Assembly: GCA_016708785.1 (NCBI GenBank)
Contig: JADJFC010000001.1
Coordinates: 124,001 to 188,000 of the forward strand
Length of the DNA stretch: 64,000 bases
Origin: Bacteroidota bacterium
Lineage (GTDB): Bacteria; Bacteroidota; Bacteroidia; AKYH767-A; 2013-40CM-41-45
Direction: 5' to 3'
Part shown: positions 18,043 through 27,354 of the stretch, piece after piece
Numbering within the stretch: the first letter of the stretch is position 1
Layout of the letters: each line of letters opens with the position of its first letter
Program-made: the position numbers and the translations under genes
The notes under the pieces: model-generated
Databases searched by the model: none
The model's input: the letters and a program-made list of their open reading frames with translations, nothing else
Told to the model about the DNA's origin: nothing

Positions 18043-19180
18043 TGAGTTCAATGATTGTATTTGTAAAATTTTTCCATGAAAATTTTTCTCTATCTGCAAG
18101 AACATTCTTTGCAAAATCATTTTCACGATGATTAACATAAAAATCTGAAATAGCATCAGCAATTGCTCCAGCAGTTCTTTCAGTAACATAACCGACCCTT
18201 TTGTCTGTGACAATCTCTGCCAATCCCCCAACATTGGTCACCAACATTGGTCTTCCGAAATGATAGGCAATTTGCGTTATCCCACTTTGCGTTGCACTTT
18301 TATATGGCTGAACAATGAGATCAGCTGCACAGAAATAATTTTTTACGGACTCTTTTCCAATAAATTCAGTATGTAAAATGAAACGATCGCCATTTTCTAT
18401 TGAAGCTATTTTATCAAGGTAGGGCTTTCTGTCTTCGTAGAATTCACCTGCGATCAATAGTTTCACATTTAAATCTCTCAAGGCAGGATCAGACATTGCT
18501 TCTATCAGTAGATCAAGCCCCTTGTAAGAACGAATAAATCCAAAAAACAGGATCAGCTTTTCATCATTTTGAATCGACAACTTTTTCCTGGCCTCACTCT
18601 TTGGAATCGCCTGTCCAAAAATGTTATAGACAGGATGAGGAATGAATTTCTTTTTTGCACTGGAAGTGAATTTTGAAAGATCATTCAGTACAGACTTAGA
18701 CATTGTAACAAATGCATCGCAGTTCCTCACAAAGTATCCGGTGAATGCGCTATCACCCGGACGTTTCTCATGCGGAATCACATTATCCGTAATTGCAATC
18801 ACATGTATTTTCTTTCTTCGCAATAATTTTGCAATCGTCCCTAAAGCCGGTGCCATGAATGGAAGCCAATAACGGATAACAACAAAATCCGGTTTCTCGC
18901 TGATTATTTTTTTTGCTGTATTCCACCAGGATATCGGATTAACGGAACTAATCGTCGAATGAATTTTTAATGCAGAATTCGGGGATCCTTCAGCATTCTG
19001 ATTCGTACCAGGAAATAAAAATTTGGGATATTGGAAGTAAAAAGAATAAATGGAAGTTTCAATCTTTTCTTCCTGAAATGCGATTGCCAGCGCTTCATTG
19101 AAATCTGCGATGCCACCACGAAGAGGAAATGCCGGTCCGACAATGACTGCTTTCAATTTTTTCGTCTTTAAGTCGATCAA
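18023..19180 (-). CDS. Glycosyltransferase family 4 (GT-B fold)
   Basis: The 385-residue protein has an N-terminal VIVGPAFPLRGGIADFNEALA glycine-rich loop and the GT4 donor-binding half: LILFFGFIRSYKGLDLLIEAM, LLIAGEFYE, AADLIVQPYKSATQSGITQIAYHFGRPMLVTNVGGLAEIV. It would transfer a sugar from a nucleotide donor in lipid- or polysaccharide-glycan synthesis at the inner face of the membrane. No ATG is available; the start is TTG at 19180, overlapping the upstream GT2 stop as TTGA, which suggests translational coupling. It lies between GT2 and DUF5686 genes. Confidence 0.87.
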   Translation of the reverse strand: MIDLKTKKLKAVIVGPAFPLRGGIADFNEALAIAFQEEKIETSIYSFYFQYPKFLFPGTNQNAEGSPNSALKIHSTISSVNPISWWNTAKKIISEKPDFVVIRYWLPFMAPALGTIAKLLRRKKIHVIAITDNVIPHEKRPGDSAFTGYFVRNCDAFVTMSKSVLNDLSKFTSSAKKKFIPHPVYNIFGQAIPKSEARKKLSIQNDEKLILFFGFIRSYKGLDLLIEAMSDPALRDLNVKLLIAGEFYEDRKPYLDKIASIENGDRFILHTEFIGKESVKNYFCAADLIVQPYKSATQSGITQIAYHFGRPMLVTNVGGLAEIVTDKRVGYVTERTAGAIADAISDFYVNHRENDFAKNVLADREKFSWKNFTNTIIELNGEIDS

Positions 19181-20149
19181 AGATTACACTTCTTATCAAT
19201 CAAATATTTATTCCTTTCCGAAGCCGAACGCGAAATTAATTCGCCGAGAAAGCCTGCGAGAAACATTTGAGTTCCAATGATCATTGATGTCAAAGCAATA
19301 TAAAAGCTAGGACGATCAGTAAGTAATCGGGCCGGATAATTATGATATACACTGTATAATTTGCTTGCTCCAAGATACATTGCCGCAAAAAAATCCGACC
19401 ATAAACATTAACGTTCCAAGCATACCAAATAAATGCATTGGCTTTTTTCCAAAACGGGTAACAAATGAAATCGAAAGCAGATCCAAGAATCCATTAATAA
19501 ATCGTTCCCATCCAAATTTTGTAACTCCATATTTCCGTGGTCTGTGCTCAACTACCTTCTCGCCGATTTTGGAAAAACCTGCCCATTTTGCGATCACAGG
19601 AATATAGCGATGCATTTCGCCATAAACCTCAATACTTTTCACGACATCCCTGCGATAAGATTTCAATCCGCAGTTAAAATCATGCAGGTTATTGATCCCT
19701 GACATTTTTCTCGTCGCCCAATTGAAAAATTTTGTAGGTATTGTTTTAGAAATCGGATCGTAACGTTTTTTCTTCCATCCTGAAATGAGATCAAAGCCGT
19801 CCTTTTCAATTAGTTCGTATAAGCCGGGAATTTCATCAGGACTATCCTGAAGATCTGCATCCATCGTAATCACAACACGACCTTGCGCTGCGGCAAAACC
19901 TTCGTAAAGTGCAGCTGATTTACCATAATTTCTTCTGAAACGAATTCCTTTTATTGAATTGTTTTCAGCAGAAAGTTGTTCTATAACTGACCATGAATTG
20001 TCTTTACTGCCATCGTCGATCAAAATAATTTCATACGAATACTTATTCGCATTCATTACTCTAACGATCCAGTCACAGAGTTCTTTTAACGATTCATCTT
20101 CGTTGTATAGCGGTATGATTACGGAAATATTCACAGAATGATCAACCAA
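19177..20149 (-). CDS. GT2 (DPM1/ArnC-like) membrane glycosyltransferase, frameshifted
   Basis: The N-terminal GT-A domain (ISVIIPLYNEDESLKEL, then VITMDADLQDSPDEIP with the D-x-D-type metal site, and LISGWKKKRYDP) is followed by two membrane segments. The first frame ends with a false tail after MFMVGFF. Removing one base from the A7 run at 19387-19393 (T7 in the gene) continues as AAMYLGASKLYSVYHNYPARL and the second membrane segment SMIIGTQMFLAGFLGELI, ending at 19177. This architecture is typical of transferases moving sugars to polyprenyl phosphate. The start is TTG 20149 or GTG 20134; either overlaps or abuts the DUF4199 gene end. Confidence 0.85.
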
Positions 20150-20675
20150 TATTTGAATTGAATGGAGTGTCTTCTTTTTTCAGGAAAACAGAGATTAGCA
20201 GTGATAATATAAATCCAATAATAACAGAACCAATTATGGAAAATACAAATAGCCAAAGTGGCTGCGTGAATTTTCTTGTCCACTCTATACCCATTTGCAT
20301 TTGTTCTTCGTTTAATCCTTGTTTTGCCATATTCTCCTGCGCTGCTGCAATGATTTGCTCTGTCATTTCAGGGGCAATTACCATGAAAAATAAAATAGAA
20401 AAAGCACCACTTATAATACCACCATAAAGAGAAATTAAAGTGCCTGTTCCTAGCGATTTTGAATAACTGATGTATCCGCCAAGGTCTTGATCACGATATG
20501 ATTTTACACCAAGAATAATAAAAATAGCTAATAATAAATATCCCAGATACTGAGGTGTTTTACTCTGAATATCTGTTCCAATAAAATAGAACAACATAAA
20601 GACAACAATACTAGAGAGTCCATAAATGGCTCCGTATGTCATGGCAATTTTGTTTTGTGTACGCTGATTTTCCAT
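20142..20675 (-). CDS. DUF4199 membrane protein
   Basis: About 177 residues from ATG 20675 (MENQRTQNK); a longer frame begins at 20723 but lacks conservation-like features. Four hydrophobic segments (YGAIYGLSSIVVFMLFYFIG; YLGYLLLAIFIILGV; GTLISLYGGIISGAFSILFFMVI; WLFVFSIIGSVIIGFILSLLI) and the LGGYISYSKSLGTG motif identify DUF4199, a Bacteroidota family of unknown function that is often found directly upstream of a GT2 gene, as here. First gene of the GT2-GT4-DUF5686 unit. Confidence 0.8.
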   Translation of the reverse strand: MENQRTQNKIAMTYGAIYGLSSIVVFMLFYFIGTDIQSKTPQYLGYLLLAIFIILGVKSYRDQDLGGYISYSKSLGTGTLISLYGGIISGAFSILFFMVIAPEMTEQIIAAAQENMAKQGLNEEQMQMGIEWTRKFTQPLWLFVFSIIGSVIIGFILSLLISVFLKKEDTPFNSNIG

Positions 20676-20859
20676 TCTAAGTGATGTTTGCTGCAAACCT
20701 ACATGAAATCCTTTAATAGACAAAAGAAAGTCACTATGGTAACCTCCTACTTTTGAACAAGATAGAACCCTTAAATTTTACTTAACAAAGCCGACGGATA
20801 AAATGCACTTTTTTTGACTTAAAATATCCACTTCAAGTAATTTCTATGGATGATTTTAT

Positions 20860-20867
20860 TACTTTTG
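20860..20867 (+). promoter_or_regulatory. Promoter -7 element TACTTTTG for the SRP RNA
   Basis: Fits TAnnTTTG and lies three bases before the first paired base of the SRP RNA (20871), the expected position for a transcription start. Confidence 0.6.
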
Positions 20868-20870
20868 CGC

Positions 20871-20967
20871 AGGGTAAGTCCTATACGACCAGCTCCTGCT
20901 AACCTCCCCAGGCCGGGAACGGAGCAAGGATCTGTGGTTGAGCGGTGCGATGTAGTAAGCTTACCCT
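20871..20967 (+). ncRNA. ffs: Small (4.5S-type) signal recognition particle RNA
   Basis: Ends AGGGTAAG (20871-20878) and CTTACCCT (20960-20967) pair as the closing helix. The apical region CCCCAGGCCGGGAACGGAGC (20906-20925) resembles the conserved SRP loop (AGGCCGGaagGaAGCA) that binds Ffh, with the GGAGCAAGG side. The length of about 97 bases and a T-rich tract right after the end fit the bacterial small type. It directs membrane-protein targeting together with Ffh. Confidence 0.85.
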
Positions 20968-21225
20968 ATTTTTCTTTTTTTTCGTTTTTTGCTTTTTGCT
21001 TTTTGCTTTTTGCTTTTTGCTTTTTGCTTTTTGTTTTTCGAATCCCGGCTCTTTTTAAGTGAATTTTCTTAATATTTACTTTGCATCCGCTCTCTTTTTT
21101 GGACAATATCCCAAACTTTCCTAAACCAGTATCTTGCTAAACGTTGTCACTAATCCGAAATCTGCATTTCGAAATCTTCTTAAATCCGCAATCATTTTAC
21201 TACCTTCGTCCCCAAACTTAAACAC
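20968..21225. other. T-rich gap with heptamer array
   Basis: Six perfect CTTTTTG units (20992-21033) directly follow the T-run after the SRP RNA. The rest up to the transaldolase gene holds no gene; TTTCGAAATCT-like words near 21165-21180 resemble other intergenic words in this window. Confidence 0.8.
21201..21208 (+). promoter_or_regulatory. Promoter -7-like element TACCTTCG for transaldolase
   Basis: One mismatch to TAnnTTTG, 17 bases before the ATG at 21226. Confidence 0.4.
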
Positions 21226-21879
21226 ATGAAATTCTTCATTGACACCGCAAATCTTGAACAGATAAAAGAAGCTCAGGATCTTGGCGTACTTGATGGTGTA
21301 ACTACAAATCCGTCGTTAATGGCGAAAGAAGGAATCACCGGAACTGACAACATTCTAAAACACTATGTAAACATTTGCAACATTGTTACCGGTGATGTAA
21401 GTGCTGAAGTTATTGCAACTGACTTTAAAGGCATGGTGAATGAAGGTGAAATGCTTGCTTCTTTACACCCTCAGATCGTTGTGAAAATTCCAATGATTAA
21501 AGATGGTGTGAAAGCATTGAAATATTTTTCTGACAAAGGCATTAAAACAAATTGTACGCTGGTATTTTCTGCAGGACAAGCATTGCTTGCTGCAAAAGCC
21601 GGTGCAACTTATGTTTCACCTTTCCTAGGTCGTCTTGACGACATCAATCAGGATGGTATCGATTTGATCGAACAGATCGTTTACATCTACCAAAATTACG
21701 ATTTCGGAACACAAGTTCTTGCGGCATCTATCCGCAGCCCTTTACATATCGTTCGTTGCGCTGAAGCCGGTGCCGATGTTGCAACGTGCCCACTAAATGC
21801 TATCCTTGATCTGCTTAAACATCCGCTTACGGATTCTGGATTGGCGAAGTTTCTTGCGGACGCAAAAGGAACTAAGTAA
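21226..21879 (+). CDS. tal: Transaldolase / fructose-6-phosphate aldolase-type
   Basis: A 217-residue short-type transaldolase (TalC/FSA group): FFIDTANLEQIKEA, GVTTNPSLMAKEG, the Schiff-base lysine K87 in VVKIPM, NCTLVFSAGQALLAAKAGA, YVSPFLGRLDD and VLAASIRSPLHI. It interconverts sedoheptulose-7-P and glyceraldehyde-3-P with erythrose-4-P and fructose-6-P in the pentose phosphate pathway; members of the short group can instead act as fructose-6-P aldolase. Followed within 12 bases by an inverted repeat. Confidence 0.9.
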   Translation: MKFFIDTANLEQIKEAQDLGVLDGVTTNPSLMAKEGITGTDNILKHYVNICNIVTGDVSAEVIATDFKGMVNEGEMLASLHPQIVVKIPMIKDGVKALKYFSDKGIKTNCTLVFSAGQALLAAKAGATYVSPFLGRLDDINQDGIDLIEQIVYIYQNYDFGTQVLAASIRSPLHIVRCAEAGADVATCPLNAILDLLKHPLTDSGLAKFLADAKGTK

Positions 21880-21890
21880 TTGCTCGTACT

Positions 21891-21948
21891 TCGAGAATTG
21901 TAAATCGTAAATCGAATCGCGCTTCGAATTACGATTTACGATTCTCGA
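21891..21948. repeat. Inverted repeat after the transaldolase gene
   Basis: Arms 21891-21916 and 21923-21948 match at 24 of 26 positions around the loop TCGCGC. The arms consist of AATCGTA-type 7-base words (TGTAAATCGTAAATCGAA). No T-run follows. Confidence 0.9.
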
Positions 21949-21975
21949 ATTACGAAATATCAAAGAAAGAAGAAT

Positions 21976-22620
21976 ATGCTGCTCCGATTTCAAGGCAAAA
22001 CGGTCAATGAACGATTCATTGAACAGATCGTACAGACATTAAAGTCGGGCGGGATAATTATTATTCCGACCGATACCGTCTATGCTCTTGCGGGTGACAT
22101 TCATAATTCGAAAGCGATGGAAAAAATTTGTCGCTTCAAGAATATTAAACCGGAAAAGGCGAATTTTTCCTTTCTGTGTGCAAGCCTTAGTAACATTTCT
22201 GAATTCACGAAGCCTTTTAATACGGAGATCTTTCGACTGATGAAAAATTCTCTTCCCGGACCATTCACATTTATCTTGAATGCCAACAATAATGTTCCGG
22301 AATTTTCAAATCAAACAAGAAAACAATCGGGATCCGCGTTCCTGATAACAATATTGCCCAAGCGATCATTGAAGCACTTTGGAAATCCATTGATGGTAAC
22401 TTCTGTTCATGACGATGATCAATTCTACGACTATGTTACCGATCCGGAAGTGATCGACGAGCGATTTGGATCTCAAGTCGATATTGTGGTTGATGGCGGA
22501 ATGAGTGAATTTGAACCTTCTACTGTTATTGATTGCACTGGAAATGAGCCAGTATTAATCCGCCAGGGAAAAGGCGTAATTGCCATGAGAGAAATGGAAT
22601 CATTCAACAAATTCCTATAA
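21976..22620 (+). CDS. Threonylcarbamoyl-AMP synthase (Sua5/YciO/YrdC)
   Basis: The 214-residue YrdC-fold protein has IIIPTDTVYALAGDIHN, KPEKANFSFLCASLSNISEF, LPGPFTFILNA and the C-terminal STVIDCTGNEPVLIRQGKG. It makes threonylcarbamoyl-AMP for the t6A37 modification of tRNAs; a YciO-type role cannot be excluded because the KRSxNPxx-type loop is altered. Convergent with the nuclease gene, overlapping by six bases at their 3' ends. Confidence 0.85.
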   Translation: MLLRFQGKTVNERFIEQIVQTLKSGGIIIIPTDTVYALAGDIHNSKAMEKICRFKNIKPEKANFSFLCASLSNISEFTKPFNTEIFRLMKNSLPGPFTFILNANNNVPEFSNQTRKQSGSAFLITILPKRSLKHFGNPLMVTSVHDDDQFYDYVTDPEVIDERFGSQVDIVVDGGMSEFEPSTVIDCTGNEPVLIRQGKGVIAMREMESFNKFL

Positions 22621-23555
22621 GATCTCAACAGCTATTTTCGAGTCCTTCAGATGTTCTTTTATAAAAGTTCCATCACCATGAACTGTATATATTTTTTTCG
22701 GATCCGCTCTTTTGATCAATTCCAATAATCCATTCCAGTCCGCATGATCGCTTATCGGCAAAACACGATCGCATTCATAATAGGATTGCTTCCACCCTGT
22801 GGCAAATACTTTCAATACATTTTTATTTCTTGAAAAACGCTTGAACTGTGAAGGTGAAACAATGTAAAAGCTCTGCTCCTGCTCCTTGAACTCAGCACGA
22901 CGATAAGGTTTCCATTGACCAAGATCAAATCCATGGGCTGAATAGATATCATTGAAAGGAACTATTTCCGGATGTACATAGACAGGGATTTCAGGAAAAA
23001 AATCTGAAAGAACTTTTGCAATACGTTGCGCTTTTCCAATGGCATAGGCACCAATAACTACATTCACATTCTCAGTGACTAATTCCTTCAAAACACTCAC
23101 CGGATCAGGGTGTTCATATTCAGGTGATGCAAAAGTTGTTTCCGTTATCAGATGATCACATTTTATATATTCAAATGGTTCACAGCTTTTGTCTTCCTGC
23201 GTTTTGAAATCACCGGTATATAAATAACGTTCGCCGGCATATTCCATAAGAATCTGTGCACTTCCCAACATATGTCCGGCAGGATAATAAGTCACTTTCA
23301 CATCATTCAATAAAAACGGAATACCATATTTCACAACTGAAAATTCCGTGAACAATTTCAATCCGTGTCTATGATCCATAAAAGCTTTCGTTGCCGCTGT
23401 ACAATAGACCAATCCATTATTCGGCACAGCATGATCACCATGTGCATGCGACACCAATGCCCTATGCACACTCCTCACCGGATCCAAATAAAAATCTCCT
23501 GCGAAACAGTAAAGTCCGGTTTGGTTTTAGTCAGGAAGTTGTTAACGGTGCTCAT
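22615..23555 (-). CDS. Metallo-beta-lactamase-fold exonuclease (mRNA 3'-processing factor-like), frameshifted near the N-terminus
   Basis: The main frame contains HAHGDHA (metal motif), YPAGHMLGSAQILME, YLYTGDFK, TETTFASPEYEHP and the C-terminal PISDHADWNGLLELIKRADPKKIYTVHG motif of the beta-CASP/exonuclease group. The N-terminus is in another frame: ATG 23555 gives MSTVNNFLTK. Adding one A at the T4 run (23525-23528, A4 in the gene) continues as NQTGLYCFAGDFYLDPVRSV, the expected start of the family. Such proteins often pair with an ATP-dependent DNA ligase; none is in the window. Confidence 0.82.
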
Positions 23556-23571
23556 TGAATGAAGTTGGGTA

Positions 23572-23645
23572 GGTTTCAGGTTTGCAGGTTTGCAGGTATT
23601 GGAGTGGCTAACATTTGCAGAACCTGTAAACCTGCAACCTGCAAA
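23572..23645. repeat. Inverted arrays of the CAGGTTTG word
   Basis: Left arm 23572-23599 contains GTTTCAG, GTTTGCAG, GTTTGCAG units; right arm 23617-23645 contains the complementary CTGTAAACCTGCAACCTGC. The same word occurs after pruA (45410-45476) and after the WbqC gene (about 56731-56760). Confidence 0.85.
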
Positions 23646-23700
23646 GCTATTAAACCATATTTGGTAGTGGGTTTGTTTGAGATTAATTATGTTCTCCCTG

Positions 23701-23775
23701 TCCCCAATTCCAAGGGTTTTTGGGCCCCGGGGGGTTTTTACCCACCCAGGCGGAAAAAAAAAAAAAAAAAAAAAA
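23701..23775. other. Homopolymer-rich stretch with an A22 run, possibly artefactual
   Basis: Runs GGGTTTTTGGGCCCC, GGGGGG, TTTTT and a 22-base A run (23754-23775) are unlike the rest of the window in composition. It lies between the nuclease gene and the end of coaE and encodes nothing recognisable. Confidence 0.7.
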
Positions 23776-23794
23776 TTGACCCAATACCCCATAT

Positions 23795-24388
23795 TTAAAG
23801 TGCCAGCTTAGAAAGCTCTTCGTGCACCTTCAAAACCTGCGGAATCAACATCTGCTTTTCATCATTATAGATCACAAAGTCGGAACGCTTTATTAGTTCT
23901 TCATCGCTGAGCTGACGGGAAATGATCGATTCTATTTCTGTTTTTGTTTTTTTATCACGTTGCCGAATTCGTTCTATGCGGAGCTCGATTGGCGATATAA
24001 CAGTAATTACATTATCGCAATCTTTATTTGCACCACTTTCAAATAAAATAGCCGCTTCTTTTATCAGGTAAGGATAACCTTTGTGACTATCAACCCAATT
24101 TTTGAAATCCAATTTTACAAGTGGATGAACCAGCTTATTTAAGATGGCAAGTTTTTCATCACTGTTGAATATTATTTCAGCTAATTTCTTCCGATTAACA
24201 TTTCCATTCTTATCAATAGCATCTTCGGAAACAAGTTCTTTAATGCTCTGTTTTAGTTCAGGAAATTTATCATACAAAAGTTTGGCAGCTGAATCCGCAT
24301 CGTAGATTGGAATTCCCAATTGTTCGAAGATCTTACAAACGACTGACTTCCCACTTCCTATTCCTCCGGTTATGCCGACTATCTTCAT
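23795..24388 (-). CDS. coaE: Dephospho-CoA kinase
   Basis: Last step of CoA synthesis, phosphorylation of dephospho-CoA. The P-loop GGIGSGKS (residues 8-15), YDADSAAKLLYDKFPEL, VHPLVKLDF and the lid ERIRQRDKKTKTEIESIISRQLSDEEL are all present; 197 residues is normal. Its ATG overlaps the restored stop of ybbR (ATGA at 24388-24385), which shows translational coupling and supports the frameshift correction in ybbR. Confidence 0.93.
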   Translation of the reverse strand: MKIVGITGGIGSGKSVVCKIFEQLGIPIYDADSAAKLLYDKFPELKQSIKELVSEDAIDKNGNVNRKKLAEIIFNSDEKLAILNKLVHPLVKLDFKNWVDSHKGYPYLIKEAAILFESGANKDCDNVITVISPIELRIERIRQRDKKTKTEIESIISRQLSDEELIKRSDFVIYNDEKQMLIPQVLKVHEELSKLAL

Positions 24389-25378
24389 TGCTTACGGAGT
24401 ATATAATCGACACGTTCCGGTTCTGCGGTTGCTGAACGTACAAAAGACGGTCGAGTAATCAGTTGGATTGAAATTTTATCTGGGTGACGGGATTCCAAGA
24501 TCTGTCGCATCAACAATTGCATCGAACATTGCAGGTGAAACTCTATTGAAATCACTTAGGGAAGTAACATATCTGACTTTAATTTTCTCAGGAAATGTCT
24601 TCAACGAAAACCCCTTGGAAACATTTATTGCATTCACCGGAACATCGACTGTACCTTCTGTAAACTTTTCTACTGGAACAGTGACATTCACTTCTGAAAT
24701 ATCGTAGGTCAATAATTTATTTTTGACCAAGCCAACCTTCTTCTTAAAAGTAGACCGCAGTTCACCTGTCTCTACTAATTCAGTTTTGATCACTTTTAGT
24801 TTTGACAAGATAGCCGGCGGTCCGGAGACTTCAATGAATGCCGGGCTTGCGACCGGGCTACTGCTCGTATCAAATTGACGTGCAAATGTTGCTTTCAAGT
24901 CGATAAAAACAGGAACAGACTTGGTAACTTTGTCCCTGAAATTGAAAATAATAGAATCTGGTTCAAAGCCGGAAACGGTCACTTCTTTGCCAAGTTGCTT
25001 ATTGAAATCAGGAAGAAAAGCTTTTGTAGCAAGCGACATAAATCCGGAAGAAATAGAACTTGATTTCATTTTAGATGCAACATCAATCTCGATAGATTCC
25101 TGCTTTTTATTAAAGCCAAAGGAAATAATCTTGAAACCGGTTGTTTTGACAATTACAGAGATCTCTTTCGGAAGATCATTGATCACCACTTTTTTACCGG
25201 GAATATTTACATACGTAACCGGAATACTGATTCGTGTATTGTAATCATTGGATAATGCGATCAGAAACCAAAATAGCGAAGCAATACCAAAACAGATCAG
25301 TACTACTGAAAAACGTCTGTTCAGTTGCAACCGTCCTTTAGACAGCGGATTCAAAAGGTTTTGATTTACGTCTTTCAC
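24385..25378 (-). CDS. YbbR-like domain membrane protein, frameshifted near the C-terminus
   Basis: An N-terminal membrane segment (about residues 24-43, VVLICFGIASLFWFLIALS) precedes two to three YbbR-type beta domains (e.g. VTYVNIPGKKVVINDLPKEISVIVKTTG; VPVEKFTEGTVDVPVNAINV). The frame ends early after VDATDLG. Removing one base at GATCTTGG (24495-24502) continues as DLESRHPDKISIQLITRPSF and ends RKQ at the TGA overlapping coaE. In Firmicutes the YbbR protein CdaR regulates a diadenylate cyclase; no such cyclase is here. Part of the nusB-DUF1573-yajC-ybbR-coaE block. Confidence 0.82.
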
Positions 25379-25411
25379 GATTAAAACTCCACCTTCAATA
25401 TTACGAAATAT

Positions 25412-25744
25412 TTATGACTTTGCCGGAATAGCAGTTGGTGCCTCACGTCCACGTGTAGCATCTGCAGAAACTGCCGACTTCTCTACACGAACTTTTACAT
25501 TGGTATCAATTTCAACCATGAAAGTTCTGTCGTTAACCTCCAGAATGCGACCATGAATTCCTCCAATTGTAACGACCTTTGCTCCCTTTTGCAATGAATC
25601 GCGGAATTCTTTTTCCTGCTTTTGCTTTTTCATCTGTGGACGGATCATAAAAAAGTAGAATACTACTATGATGGCAACTAAAAACACTAATTGCATGGCA
25701 CCACCGCCTTGTTGTTGTAATAAGATTGAATTTAATGTATTCAT
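25412..25744 (-). CDS. yajC: Preprotein translocase accessory subunit YajC
   Basis: 110 residues: one membrane segment (VFLVAIIVVFYFFMIRPQMKK) followed by the small KEFRDSLQKGAKVVTIGGIHGRI domain typical of YajC. It associates with SecDF at the Sec translocon. A Q/G-rich N-terminus (LLQQQGGGAMQ) is usual in Bacteroidota. Located between ybbR and the DUF1573 lipoprotein. Confidence 0.92.
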   Translation of the reverse strand: MNTLNSILLQQQGGGAMQLVFLVAIIVVFYFFMIRPQMKKQKQEKEFRDSLQKGAKVVTIGGIHGRILEVNDRTFMVEIDTNVKVRVEKSAVSADATRGREAPTAIPAKS

Positions 25745-25771
25745 GATTTTGGGAGAAATTTGATATTAATA

Positions 25772-26245
25772 TTATTGTTTGATCACATTGCCTTTGATAG
25801 TAAGGACGTGTGTATTGGGAATTGTATTTGCTATTAATGTTACTGTCTTGTTTTGCAATCCTTCCTTACCTTCACTATTGAAAGTAACATTGATCACACC
25901 TGATTCACCGGGCTTTACGGGATCCTTTGGAAATTCCGGAACTGTACATCCACAACTGCCGCTTGCTGAACGGATCACCAAATCACCTTTTCCTGAATTC
26001 TTGAAAGTGAATGCAAAAGAAACACTCTCGCCTTGAATCACAGTACCAAAATCATGTTCTTCTTTGACAAATTCATAAGCAGGAACATTATCTTTTGGAT
26101 TTGTACTCTTTGATGCAGTAGCCGGATTATTCACTACATCCGTATTTATTGCATTCTCAGGCACATCGGAAGTCTTCTTTGAGGAACATGCACTTAATGC
26201 TATGAATGAAAGCACTACTGAAAATTGAATGATCGATTTTTTCAT
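25772..26245 (-). CDS. DUF1573 lipoprotein
   Basis: Signal peptide with lipobox LSAC (C20) and a single DUF1573 Ig-like domain (about 60-157): HDFGTVIQGESVSFAFTFKNSGKGDLVI, then SGSCGCTVPEFPKDPVKPGESG and NVTFNSEGKEG. The family is abundant in Bacteroidota and presumed to be envelope-associated; function unknown. Twenty-eight bases after nusB ends, so in one transcript. Confidence 0.88.
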   Translation of the reverse strand: MKKSIIQFSVVLSFIALSACSSKKTSDVPENAINTDVVNNPATASKSTNPKDNVPAYEFVKEEHDFGTVIQGESVSFAFTFKNSGKGDLVIRSASGSCGCTVPEFPKDPVKPGESGVINVTFNSEGKEGLQNKTVTLIANTIPNTHVLTIKGNVIKQ

Positions 26246-26273
26246 TTTTATTATTGAATTGCTTTTAAGAATT

Positions 26274-27206
26274 TCAACCTAAAAGTCCGCGGCCTGTTTT
26301 ATTGATCTTCCCTTGCTCTTTATAATCGATGGCGAGTTTATCTAAAACACCATTTACAAACTGTTTGCTTTTTGGAGTACTGAAATCTTTAGAGATATCA
26401 ATGAATTCGTTGATCGTAACCTTTACAGGGATATTCGGAAAGGTGATCAATTCTGTCAATGCCATTTTAAGGATGAGTATATCCATCAATGCGATTCTAT
26501 CCACTTCCCAGTTCTTAGTACGTTCACTGATCGCTTCTTCAAATTCCTTGTTATGAAGTATCGTCTGATTGAAAAGTTTACGAGCAAATTCTTTATCGTC
26601 TTCTTCGTCTTTGTAAAGAGGCATCAACTCGAATTTATCGGTGTCATAGAAACTCTTCATAGTACGACCGATAATATGCATGATGAAATCAAAATCTTCA
26701 TTCCAAAAGATATTCTTTTCTTCAATATGATGCTGAATAGCTTCTGATTTCTCTATGAACTTCTTAAAGATGGTAGTTAAGAAATCCCGTTCCGATGCCT
26801 CGTCATTTTCGAGAAACTGACGATATTCTTCAGACTTCTTTATTTCAAGAAAGATCTTTCTGATCAGATCCTGCTCTTTTTGCCAGCTCATCTTAGTTCG
26901 ATTCAACTGACGAATGAATTCCGGATCCTTTTCCATTTCCAGAATAAAGCGCAAATTAAAAAGTCTGTGCTTAGCAGCTAGTTGAGCCTTGTTTGGGAAA
27001 AATTTAGTATGCAAATCGTCTGCATCATTTTGATCAGAGTCGGCAAGTTCTTTTACAAAAAGCAGTAGATAAATATATAATTCATACACTTTATCTACAC
27101 TTCTGATCATCTCACGCTCAGCGATTGCAAGATCACTTTTCTCCGCTTGAAAGAAAGCATATAAAGCTTGAAGTACTTTTATTCGGAGTTGACGTCGACT
27201 AAGCAT
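26274..27206 (-). CDS. nusB: Transcription antitermination factor NusB (long Bacteroidota form)
   Basis: The N-terminus MLSRRQLRIKVLQALYAF is the NusB start motif, and the C-terminal domain holds WEVDRIALMDILILKMALTEL and PVKVTINEFIDISKDFSTPKSKQFVNGVLDKL. At 310 residues it has a central insertion relative to the 140-residue E. coli protein, as usual for this phylum. NusB binds boxA RNA with NusE for rRNA antitermination. First gene of the five-gene block. Confidence 0.92.
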   Translation of the reverse strand: MLSRRQLRIKVLQALYAFFQAEKSDLAIAEREMIRSVDKVYELYIYLLLFVKELADSDQNDADDLHTKFFPNKAQLAAKHRLFNLRFILEMEKDPEFIRQLNRTKMSWQKEQDLIRKIFLEIKKSEEYRQFLENDEASERDFLTTIFKKFIEKSEAIQHHIEEKNIFWNEDFDFIMHIIGRTMKSFYDTDKFELMPLYKDEEDDKEFARKLFNQTILHNKEFEEAISERTKNWEVDRIALMDILILKMALTELITFPNIPVKVTINEFIDISKDFSTPKSKQFVNGVLDKLAIDYKEQGKINKTGRGLLG

Positions 27207-27211
27207 AATTG

Positions 27212-27354
27212 GTGAGTAGTAAGTAGTGAGTGGTGATTAGCAACACTTACTATATTGGAATTATATGATTTTAATAAACAAAAAAAAGCGAATTAAAAGT
27301 AAGTAATTGAAAATAGTAACCGGTGCTACTCACCACTTACTACTCACCACTCAC
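27212..27354. repeat. Inverted heptamer arrays between the amino-acid dehydrogenase and nusB
   Basis: Left array 27212-27239 is GTGAGTA, GTAAGTA, GTGAGTG, GTGATTA. Right array 27327-27354 is TACTCAC, CACTTAC, TACTCAC, CACTCAC, the inverse word. The restored stop codon of the dehydrogenase (27353-27351) is inside the right array. The arms can pair over about 28 bases with an 87-base loop. A related word follows the mutase gene at 45938. Confidence 0.9.

Noticed and set aside
18043..18234. Longer N-terminus for the DUF5686 protein
   Set aside because: It would overlap the glycosyltransferase gene and bury the signal peptide; ATG 18042 directly precedes a normal signal sequence.
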